From NCBI GenBank assembly GCA_003049485.1, contig PYST01000022.1:124001-188000 (forward strand): DNA of 64,000 bases, given 5' to 3'. The first letter of the stretch is position 1. The number at the start of each line of letters is the position of its first letter. This DNA comes from Ophioceras dolichostomum (taxonomy: Eukaryota; Ascomycota; Sordariomycetes; Magnaporthales; Ophioceraceae). The notes under the pieces were generated by a model. It did not search any database. It had not been told where the DNA came from and worked only from the letters and a program-made list of their open reading frames with translations. Position numbers and translations under genes: made by a program. This document shows, one piece after another, positions 24,586-36,500 of this stretch.

Positions 24586-27500
24586 ATGGCCGCCGCCGAA
24601 GAGTGTGGGGCCGCAGCCAGAGGAACGACTGCACTATCGATCCTGAACCCGAACCCGGGCCGGCTTCCCGGACCTTCGCTGCTGCACGAATTGGTGCGGC
24701 GAGAGTCCGTTACTGCAGACCAGGAGGGCACCACCGCCCCGGCCATCGACTTTCTATCTTTCGGAAGAGAACGCTCGTCTCTTTCCTATGAAGAGCTTCA
24801 TGCCCAAGCGGAACGGCTCGCAGCCCGAATCGATCACGCCATCTCAACGGACCATTCCCAAAATCAAACCGAAAACAAGGACGACGATGACAACCGGGGG
24901 CAGCACCAGCAGTTGATAGTGCCCTTGCTTATCCCACAGTGCCCGGCCCTGTACGTCTCGCAGCTGGCTGTCCTCAGAGCCGGCGGTGCTTTCTGCTCCC
25001 TGAATCTCGACGCGCCTCCCGAGCGGGTGAGATTCATCCTCGAGGACGTTTCGGCTCGCGTGGTCCTGACGACTGCGGAACTAGCAGCCAAAATCCCGCC
25101 GAGTCAGGGGCAAGTCGATATAGCCATCGTCTTGGTTGATGATGTTACCGCTGGCCCCGATGAACAGGAGAGCCACAACCACAATGGTGCTACGAGCCCC
25201 CTCCTACTAGCGGCACAACCACCGCCACCGCCTCCTCCACCCCATCGCAGAGTCGCCAAACCATCAGACCTCGCATACGTCATGTACACCTCCGGCTCAA
25301 CCGGCACGCCCAAAGGCGTTGGCATCTCGCACTCGGCTGCCACGCAGTCCCTCCTGGCCCACGATGCGCACATCCCACCTTTCTCACGCTTCCTCCAGTT
25401 CGCGGCCCCGACGTTCGACGTCTCCGTCTTCGAGATATTCTTCCCTCTCTTCAGGGGCGCCACGCTGGTCAGCTGCGCTCGGTCGGCCATGCTCGACGAC
25501 CTGCCGGGCGTGCTGCGTGAGATGGGAGTCGACGCGTGCGAGCTGACGCCCACCGTGGCCGGGAGCTTGCTCAGGGAGCGAGAGAATGCCCCGGGACTGA
25601 AACTGCTGTTGACTATTGGCGAGATGCTCACCGCGCCGGTTATACATGAGTTTGGTGGTAGTGGAGGAGAAGAAGTGGAGGTGGGGAGGGAGAGCATGCT
25701 GTGGGCGATGTATGGACCTACTGAGGCGACTATACACTGGTGAGTATAACAAACTGCTTTGGAGGAGATTCCCTTATTAGTCATCTCATCTCTGAAGCTG
25801 TACTGTGGGGTTCAGGGGCTAATAGCTCATCAACATCAGCACTCTACAACCCGCAATTCACACCACCTCGACTGTCAACAACATCGGCTTCCCTCTTTCA
25901 ACAGTCTCGGCATACATCCTCGCCATTCCAGACCCCGATACCGACACCAACAGCCCTCCAAACCCAGATCCGGATGGTGCTCCCCTATCCCCTGAGCCCC
26001 TCAAAGACCCCACAATACTCCCTATTGGCGAAACAGGCGAGCTAGCAATAGGCGGCCACCAGCTTGCCGAAGGCTACATCAACCGCTCCTCGCTGACCGC
26101 GTCCGCGTTCATCGACACTTTGACCCACGGCCGCCTCTACCGTACGGGCGACAAGGCCCGCCTTCGGCCCGACGGCGTCCTGGAGTGTCTGGGCCGCATC
26201 TCGGAGGGGCAGGTCAAGCTGCGCGGACAGAGGATCGAGCTAGGCGAGGTGGAGGCCGCGACTCTGAGAATCCAGGGTTGCCATGGCGCCGTGGCAGCTG
26301 TTGTGGGCGGTGGTAGTCTAGTTGTGTTTTGCACTGTCGACGACGGCGGGGAAGGGGATGGCGAGATTACCAAGCAGGAGAGGAATCGAAAGAGGGTGAT
26401 GGAGGCGTGTGCGAGGTGGCTGCCGCGCTTCATGCTGCCTAACGAGGTCGTGCTGCTGGATGAGTTCCCGCGCCTGCCGTCCGGGAAGGTGGACCGGAAG
26501 AGGCTGGTTGCTGAGTACGAGGGGGCGAGAAGACGCCAGCAGACCGACGCAGACAGCCCGCTGTCCGGTGCTGTGGCATTCCGCGATGATCTGGAGAGGG
26601 ATCTCTGTCTCGCGGCGCGAGAAATCCTCGGCGTCGAGATGGTGGTTCCGTCAACTGCGCTCACCTCGGTGGGAATGGACTCCATCCTCGCTATCAGGTT
26701 CGCGGCTCAGCTGAGGCAGGCTGGCAACGAGATATCGGCCATCGACGTGTTAGCTGCTAGGACGATAACCCACCTTCATACCAGAATCAGCAGCCGCCGT
26801 CTGCAGGGAGACGACGTATTGCCAGCTGCTGGCACCGGGGCTGTCGAGCTCAACGTGGCTGAGAAGGCCGCCGCATCTGTGGCTACTACTATCAGTACCC
26901 AACACGCTATCGACAGCTTGCCCCTGCTACTAGAGGATGAGATGACCGCCGCCAACATCGATTCCGTCGTGCCGTGCACGCCTCTACAAGAGGCGATGCT
27001 TGCGGAGACGGCGCAGAGTCCGCAGGCGTACTGCAACTGGATAGAACTAGAGTTTCTGCGGGACTGCAGCCCCCAACAAGTCCTAGCTGTGTTCCAGGAG
27101 CTTGCGCGGAAGAACGAGATCCTAAGGACGGGATTCGTCCACCTCGACGGACGGTTTGCGCAAGTGATCTGGAGGGAGCTTCCAGGGCAACAGGTCACGG
27201 TGGTTGAGCAGGGAGGGGGCAAATTCGACACGGAGTCGTTCAAGATTCAGTCGGATGAGGACCTGCTTCACCACCCTTTGAAGATTTGCATCTCACATAG
27301 CGCTGATACGGGAACTACTAGCTGCCTGTTGTCCCTGCATCACGCCCTTTACGACGGCTGGTCAACCGACATCCTGCTATCAGATCTCAACGAGCTTCGC
27401 CTTCGCGGTCACGAGCTATCAAAAAGCAGCAAGAGACCGCAGTTCCGGGACGTGGTGGCATACCACGCTTCAGCGACCTACCAACAAGCCGCCGACGACG

Positions 27501-30500
27501 CCAGGGCGTTTTGGGCAGAGCAGCTGCTCGGCTTCCAGCCTCCGCCTTTCCCGCAGCTGAGGACTACGAACACGCCGCCAGCGTCGCGCCCTCACCCATT
27601 TGAATTCTCTTTTGATTTTGCTCCAGACGAGCTCAGATCCCTGTCCAACAGCCTTGGCTGTGGCACCCAGGTCCTCTTCCAGGCTTGTCTAGCCTGGTTG
27701 TGGAGCAGCATCATCGGCAGCGCGGACGGCGGCGACGTTGTGCTCGGCTCCGTCACGTCCGGCCGAACCATTCCCGTGCGCGACGTCGAGATGATAATGG
27801 GGCCCTGTCTGGCGTCCGTACCACTGCGCGTCAAGCTGGGCGAGGTCTCGTCGGTGCGGGAACTGCTTGCGTACCTCCACGCCGCGAACAGGTCGCTGCT
27901 GCCTCACTCGGTCCTGCCGCTGGGCGAGATTAGGAAGGCCGCTGGGCTCACACCCCCCTCGCAGACGTTGTATGACGTGCTATTCGTCTACCAGGAGTCG
28001 CTTTTCTCCTCGCAGAGAAGGAGGGGAGGACACGGCGGCGAGGATGGGATGTTGGTGCGGGTTGTGGGCCAGCAGGACTTCCTCGAGACGAAGATCCTCG
28101 TCGAGGTCGAGCCCCGCAGTGAGAACTTCCTGTGTCGGATCACGCACCATGCCGACTACGTCCCCGAAGACTTTGTGCATGTCATGGGCGCCCAGCTTCG
28201 GTGTCTGTTGAAGCAGCTGGTTGAGAATTTGGACTCGGACATCGATACGGCGTTCAGGAGGGGAGGGAACGCCTACCCAGACACCCTTCTCTCCGCGCAC
28301 AATACCAATCCCTCGACGTTCAGGGGTTGTGCAGATTTGGCACGCTCTGTTGAGTCGACAGCTGAGAAATGCCCCGACCAGCCGGCGGTGTGTTTTGCAA
28401 AATCGATATCGGACGACTCGACGATGGACAGCCAGGCTGTGACGTACCGGGAGCTCAACAGTTTGGCCAACCGAATAGGACATTGTATCCGGACCTCTTT
28501 GGCGAGTGGCGTCGCTACCACCGGTGTAGTAGCTGTGGCAATCATCATGGAGAAGTCCATCGATCTATACGCTGGTATTCTCGGCATCCTCAAAGCCGGC
28601 TGTGCATACCTCCCCCTCCTACCCTCGACGCCCCTCGCAAGGATCCAACTCATCCTCGAGCACGCAGGTGTGCAAATCTGCATCACAGACAGCGCTACAA
28701 AACCCAAGCTGGAGAATCAGCTCCCAAGCTGCTGCACCCTCCTCCTCGACATCCAAGCCCTCGACCTACAAGTCTACCCCGACACCAATCTCAACACGAC
28801 CCCCGACCCAACCCGCGTCGCCAACATAGTCTACACCTCTGGAACAACCGGCGTGCCCAAAGGCGTGTGCGTCACGCAGCTCAACATCGTCTCCAACCTC
28901 GACGTCCTATCCCGGATCTACCCCAATACTCTCGATCCCCGTCTGCTCCAGTCCTGCTCGCAGGCCTTCGACGTTTCCGTCTTCGAAATATTCTTCGCCT
29001 GGTCCACGGGCATGTGCCTCTGCTCCGCGTCCAACGACACGCTCTTCGAGGACCTCGAGCGCGCGATCCGCGCCTTGCGGGTCACGCACCTGAGCATGAC
29101 CCCCACCGTCGCCGCGCTCGTCTCGCCCGAAAACGTGCCCGGAGTGCAGTTCCTCGTCACGAGCGGCGAGGCTATGACCGAGCCCGTCGCGCGTAAGTGG
29201 GGTAACGGGATCTTGTATCAGGGGTACGGCCCGAGCGAGACGACGAATATCTGCACGGTGCGGAGGATGGCGGAGGGGGACACTATACAGCATCTTGGGG
29301 TCGCGTTCGAGAATACTTCTGCGTTCGTCTTGCCTCGCGAGACTCAACAAAACCCAGGGAGGAGGGCAAGCATGGATCCCGTACCTAGGGGTGGCCTCGG
29401 CGAGCTGTGCTTCGGCGGCGACCAGGTCGTACAGGGCTACCTGGGCATGCCGGACCTGACGGCCGAGAAGTTCGTAAACCACCCGCGCTACGGCCGGCTG
29501 TACCGTTCTGGCGACTTGGGCCGCATGCTGCCGGACGGGTCGCTTATGATTCTGGGGAGGGCGGACGACCAGGTCAAGGTGCGGGGCCAGCGCGTCGAGC
29601 TGAGAGAGATAGACGCTATGGCGAGATCGTGCGGGGGCGTGGGGACTGCGGTCACGCTGGTCATCTCGAGGAACGGGGACGAGACCTCGAAGCAGCTGGC
29701 CACGTTCTACGTCCCGGCTGCGACCGAACACTACTCGCGTTCTGCTGCGGCCCAGGGCTTCCTGGTCTTGTCTTCTGCTGGGGACGACGAGATGCTAGAC
29801 ATAGGGCCGCTGAGGGACTCGCTCTCCGCACTCCTGACCTCTCGGCTTCCGGCGTACATGGTGCCGAGCTATCTCATCCCCATATCCGCTATTCCCCTGA
29901 CTGCCTCGGGGAAAGTCGACAAAGACAGGTTCCGCAGTGCGTTCGGTGCCCTCACTCAAGAGGCGCTCGAAGCCTTCAGCTCGGCGGCTCTGGGCTCGAC
30001 CCAGCAGGAGGGAGGGGATGAGGCTTGGACTGAGACGGAGAGGGCTATCACCCAGGTGATCTCTCAGTCGGTTGGAGTTGATGAGAAAGACGTCCATCGC
30101 TGGACGCCGTTCGTCAGTCTTGGTCTCGACTCCATCTCCGCCATTGCTGTCGCGAGGAGGCTGCAAGAACGCCTGGGGGCTCGGGTGCCCGTTTCTCAAA
30201 TTCTGCAGAGCTCCTGCGTGGCGCGGTTAGGCAGGATTGCAGACGAGACCACCAGCACCAACAGCAGCAGCTTGGAGCAAGTCCAGAGCCTATCACCATC
30301 TCCGTCTGGGTCAATCCTACCACAGCTCTTCCCAGAGGAGTTCATCACATCTGTGCGAGCCAACTTCTCGGCCAAGAGTCTGGAGATCGAGACGGTTCTG
30401 CCCTGCACTCCCTTGCAAGAGGCCATGCTCGCCGCATCTGGTTCAGCCGGGAGGTCCTCCTACTTGAACCAGATGGTCTTCCGTCTGTCCTCGGCAGTCG

Positions 30501-33500
30501 ACCCGGCTAGGATGAGATGGTGCTGGGAGGAGATGGTGAGGCGCCACGCCATTCTGCGCACGTGCTTCGTGACGACGGAGCAGAGTAGACATGCTGTCGC
30601 CCAGGTCGCGCTGAGAAACTGGCTCCCGAGCTGGGAGAGCTACGATGCTGGCGCGGTACAACAGTTGCTCGCTGACTGCCTCGAGGCACATGCCGAGGGG
30701 CTTTCCGACCCACTCGACTCGTTTGTACCGCCAGTGTCGTTCGCCTTCGTTCGGCGCGGGGCCGAGACGTTGCTGGTGTTTACCTGCCATCATGCCCTGT
30801 ATGATGGCGTAGCGGTGGGGAGAGTTCTCCAGGAGGTCGAGATCCTGGTAGCCGCCAAAGGCTCGGATCTTCCACCGCCGCCGGAGTACGCCCCGTTCCT
30901 ACGCGAGATGCTGGACCTCCCGAAATCCACCGACGGCTTTTGGGCGGCACACCTCGCGGGGTTCAAGCCCGTCTCGCTTCCGCACCGGTCATCGTCGGGC
31001 AATCATCAAACCATGCCCTCATCAGAAACGGTCCAGCTCGGTCTGCGCCTGAATGACCTCCACAGCCGGCTGAAGGAGCTCGGCGTATCCCTCCTCGCTC
31101 TATGCCAGGCTTCATGGGCGATGGTCCTCAGCTCGCTCCTTGGAACCCCGGACGTCTGTTTCGGCAACGTCATCAGTGGCCGCTCCGTCCCCGTCGAGGG
31201 CATCAACGAGCTCGTCGCGCCTTGCTTCAACACGATCCCGGTTAGGGTGGACACTTCGGAGCGGGGCAGCAACATCGATCTCGCTAAGCTCATCCAGAGG
31301 AGGGGGCTGGAGGGGCTTCGGTATCAGTTCACGCCTCTGCGTCGTATCCAGACACTGGTTTCCAATCAGTCAGGTCGTAGTAGTGGGAGCCGCCTTCTGT
31401 TCGACACTCTCCTCCTCTTGCAGCAACCGCCTCGGCCGTTAGACGAGAGTGTTTGGACCCTGGAGCGAGACGAGGGTGCCATGGACGTCCCGGCTGTGTG
31501 CGAGGTCACGCCAAAGCCTCAGCTGAACAGGATATCTGTCACGATGCACCGCGACGGGGATCGTGTCTCTGCGAACCTGGCCTCTTGGCTGCTTCGTGCT
31601 TTCGAACACGCGTTGGAGACGGTTCTCAGGCATCCAGCCGGTGCGGTCATGACGCGAGAGACGCTTCCTCAAGAGGAGCAACTCGAGGCTCTCGACTTGG
31701 AGTATGACTCCTCCTCTGTAGCCCTATCAGCCACTGGCAGGAGTGCGAGCCCTTGGACTATTCCCGATTCGATGACTACCTATTCGGAAGCCGTCTGGAC
31801 TACGACCGAGAGCGCCGTCCGGTCTGTCATGGAGGCGTTGTTGTCGACGACGTCGAAGCCAATCATCAGAAGAGAGACCACGATCTACCAGCTCGGTCTA
31901 GATAGCATTAGCGCCGTTCAGATCGCTGCGGCTCTGAGGAAGCAAGGCTTCTCCGTTTCATCCATAGACGTCATGGAGTATTCTACGTGCGCGGAACTAG
32001 CCGAATTCCTCGACGCTTCTGCCAGCTTGCCCCAGCCACCTCGGTCTAACCCGGAACCTACTGTGGCTCTCTACGACTTGAAGGCTTTCCATGACGACTG
32101 CTGGCTCGCCGCGACGCATGGACGGGCCTATGGCAAGGACGACGTCGAGGCAGTACTCCCTTGCACGCCGCTTCAGCATGGCATGTTGACTGAGTTCATC
32201 AATTCCCAGGGACAGAACTATTTCAACTTCCTCGAACTCCGCTTTTCTCTGGAAGTGAGCCGGGAGCGTCTGGTGAGCGCTTGGGGGGATGTCGCGGCCC
32301 ATCACGACATGCTCAGGACGGGGTTTGCGTCTGTCGATCATCAGGACGCCTCCTTCGCTATGCTGCGCCTTCGGCATTCGGCAGTGTCTGACAGGATCAC
32401 AGTTTTCATGCGAGCCGAGGAAGTGGTGACCTTCACTGCCAAGGCTTGGAGAGAAGAGGCGCGCCGGGAATGCTTCGATGCTCTCCACAGGCCGCCGTGG
32501 AAAGTTGCTGTCGTGGAGACAGAGACGAGGCTGTCTGTGCATCTCGCGATTCACCACGCACTCTATGACGCGCAGTCTCTCCATGCAATCTTTAGTGACC
32601 TAGAAAGATCACTGCGCGACCAGAATAAGCCGTTGCCTCGCACGAGCGCTGAAACCGCGGTGTCCTATCTCATGCACCGGTCTAGGGCCGGCAGAGACGA
32701 GGCAGAGCAGTTTTGGAAGGAACTGGGTCCCCGGGTGACGGTGAACAAGTTCCCCGTCATGACGCCGCTGAGGATCGACGAACGAGCCATCGTAGTCGAG
32801 TCGGCAGCAAGTCGTCTTCCGTTCCGCCACCTTGAGGAGGCTACCAGACGGGCCGGCTGCTCGATTCAAGCCGTCATCCAAGCCGCGTGGGCCCGGCTTC
32901 TGTGCGCATATCTCGGGGAATCCTCCTGCGTGTTCGGGGTCGTCTTGTCCGGGCGGGACTCTGAGGCCACGCAAGATGCGCCGTTCCCGTGCATCACGAC
33001 GCTCCCTATCGTTGCGGAGAACAAGAGCTCAAACGGAGAGCTCGTGACGGACATGATGGTGCTCAACGCGCAGTTGCGTCGGCACCAGCACACGCCGCTT
33101 ACTCAGGTGCAGAAGTGGCTTGGATTTCCCAACGCGAGGCTGTTTGACACGCTTCTGGTCTACCAGAAGATAACGGGATTGATGGACTCCACTGGGTCCG
33201 CGACTCCCTCTGGTGGCACCGGCAGGTTATGGGAGATGGTGGATGATGTAGCCACCATCGACTACCCCGTCTCGATGGAGGTCGAGTCCCAAGGAGCTGA
33301 TGCACTGAACTATCGTATCACGTTTTTTGATGACGTCCTACCTCGCGAGCAAGCACGCGTTCTCCTCCAACAGTTCGACGCGATGGTTTGTCACGTTGCT
33401 CTCCGACCGGACGCAGCCGAGGACGATCTCTGGATCGAGAGCCCTGTGCTGTACTCGATCGCGCCCGCAGAACAGCCAGAACTACCAACAGAGGTCAAGT

Positions 33501-36500
33501 TCCTCCACCAGTTCGTGGAGCGGCGCGCCATCGAGTGGCCCGAGAGGACTGCCTTAGAGTTCGTGTCCTCCTTCGATGGAGAAGAGCAGCCAATCCGTCG
33601 CTGCTGGACGTACAAGGAGCTGGACGAGAACGGGAACCGCGTGGCGAACATCCTAGCTCCCCACACGGAAGTCGGGGGGATCGTCGCCGTGTACTTCGAC
33701 AAGAGCCCCGAGGCGTACTTCTCCATCCTGGGCGCCCTCAAGGCCGGCTGCGCGTTCGTGGCTCTTGATCCCAAGGCGCCGCCCGCCCGCAAGCAGTTCA
33801 TCCTCGAGGACTCGGGGGCCACCGTCCTCCTCACGGATGTCATCACCGCACGCACCCTCGACTTCGTCGTCGCCGTGCCGGTCGCCGGCCTGGACGAGTC
33901 GGTGATCATGGCCTCCTCAGCCTCCACACATGCCATCCTCGATCGCCGAGCAGAGGGACTGTCGGCTCAGGACCGGTGCTATTGCCTATACACGTCCGGC
34001 ACGACGGGGACTCCGAAGGGGTGCGAGATCACGCACGAGAACGCTGTGCAGGCCATGCTTGCGTTCCAGCACCTCTTCGCGGGCCACTGGGACGACGCGT
34101 CCAAGTGCCTGCAGTTCGCGAGCTTCCACTTCGACGTCTCGGTGCTGGAGCAGTACTGGAGCTGGTCGGTGGGCATCACTGTCGTCGCTGCGCCCCGAGA
34201 CGTGATCCTCGAGGACCTCGAGGCGACCATCTTGAGGCTGGGGATCACCCACATCGACCTCACACCGAGCTTAGCGAGGCTCGTGCACCCAGACGAGGTG
34301 CCGTCGCTGTGCAGGGGTGTGTTCATCACGGGCGGCGAGCAGCTGAAGCAGGAAATCCTAGATGTTTGGGGGCAGCATAGCGTAATCTACAACGCGTACG
34401 GGCCGACGGAAGCTACGATAGGCGTCACCATGTATCAGCGCGTCCCGCAGAACGGGCGGTCCACCAATATTGGCCGGCAATTCCCTAACGTCGGTTCGTA
34501 CGTGTTCAAGCCGGGCACAGAAACGCCGGTCGCCAGGGGCGGTGTCGGTGAGTTGTGTGTCTCGGGCAAGCTAGTCGGCAGAGGCTATCTCAACCGCGAC
34601 GATCTGACGCGAGAGCGCTTCCCAACACTGACGGTAGCGTCTCTCAACAACGAGCGCGTCTACCGCACAGGCGACCTCGTCCGCATCCTGCACGACGGCT
34701 GCTTCGACTTCCTGGGCCGCGCCGACGACCAGGTGAAGCTCCGAGGCCAGCGTCTCGAGATCGGCGAGATCAACCACGCCATACGCGCCGGCGCCCCGGA
34801 GGTCGAAGACGTGGCGACGCTAGTGATCCGTGACGAGAAGAGATCAAAAGACTTCCTGGTATCGTTCGCCGTGGCCAAGAACACGGCCATTACAAGCCAC
34901 GACCTCGTGGTGGTGATGACTGAAAGCGCGCTCGCACTCAGCCGCGACGTGCAGGAGGCCTGCCGGTCGAAGCTGCCGGCCTACATGGTTCCCACGTACG
35001 TGCTGCAGCTGCCGTTTATCCCGCTGAGCTCGAACAACAAGGCCGAGGTGAAGGAGCTGCGAAAGCTGTTCAACGGCCTCACGCAGGAACAGCTCGTCGC
35101 CGCATCGGCGTTCCCGGGCCCAGGCGGCGCTGCGGCGCTCGGCGGCAGCGTCGCGAGAAGGGTCGTCGCTGCGTTGCGTGCCATGCACGTGCTGGAGGAT
35201 GACGTCGGTCAGCAACGGAACCTGGCGGCTTCTATGAGCATCTTCGAGCTGGGTATCGACTCGATCTCGGTCCTGCGTCTCAGTCGCGCTCTTAAGCGTG
35301 GCGGGCTGGACAAGGCTACCCCCTCGCTCATCCTGAAGCACCCCGTGCTTGGCAACCTGGTGCGCGTGCTGCAGACCCAACAGGTGGAGGACGATGGTGA
35401 TGAGGCCTCAGCTTCATCAGTGTTATTGAAGGACCTGGGCTCGATCCTGGAGGCGAGGCAGCTCGTCGAGGCGTGCCAGCACAGGAACCGCGCACAGGTG
35501 TGTCGGACGCTGGGCCTGTCGTCGTCCGACCAGATCGAGTACATCGCCCCCTGCTCGGCACTGCAGGCCGGGATGATCTCGAGGTCCAAGACGGACGAGC
35601 ACAGAAACGCCTACTTCAACGTGTTTACGTACGAGCTGCACGCAGATGTGGACGTCCCAAGACTCAAGACGGCGTGGAAGACCATCGTCGACTCGTTCTC
35701 GATCCTCCGCACGCGGTTCATCAGCTCGACTGAGGGGTTCGTGCAGGTCGCGCTGAAGGAGGTGCAACAACTTCCCTGGACTGATGTCGTCATCAACGAC
35801 AACGACAACAACAGCGGCGAAACGAGCAGCGGCAACAAAGCCCTACAGGACCGAGTCGAGCAGTGGGTCAGCAGTAATGACAAGGACGTCCTCTACCCCT
35901 TCGAGCTGCTACTAGTCACTCTCCCTCCTTCAGAGGAGGAGGCGGAAAAAGTGCGGCAACAACGACGACGTCGGTACCTGAGGCTGCACATCTTCCACGG
36001 CCTCTACGACGCCAACAGCCTGGGCATGATCATCGCAAAAGCGGCCGCGCTGTACCTTGGCACAGAAGGCATCGAGTCCCGAACAACATTCATCGACGCG
36101 CTCATCCATGGGCCTCTGAGGAGCCACGCCCACACGAGGAGGTTCTGGGAGGACCATCTCGGCGGAACCACATCTGCACCATGCTCCTTCCAGCCGCTGC
36201 CGCAACTCTCACCCAATCCCAGCACAACCGACATCAGCGTCCGCCGCTCCGTCGACTTCTCCTCCCTGCTGCAGCCTGCCAGCCGCGCCCTGAACGTAAC
36301 GAACTCCGCTATCGTCCAAGCACTCTGGACCTCCGTTTTGCGCTCGCGCTACTACAGCCCTCACCACCAACCCGACAGTGGAGCAGGCAACGCGCCACCG
36401 CGGCCGCTCACAATAGGCATCATCGTCTTCGGCCGCGCCATCGACGTCGAGAACGCAGAGCACGTCGTCGGGCCCCTGTTCAACACGCTTCCCTTCTCAA

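Noticed and set aside
33988..34380. Long open frames on the opposite strand or in other frames of the NRPS
   Set aside because: They are shadows of the strongly biased coding sequence; the sense frame carries all conserved motifs.
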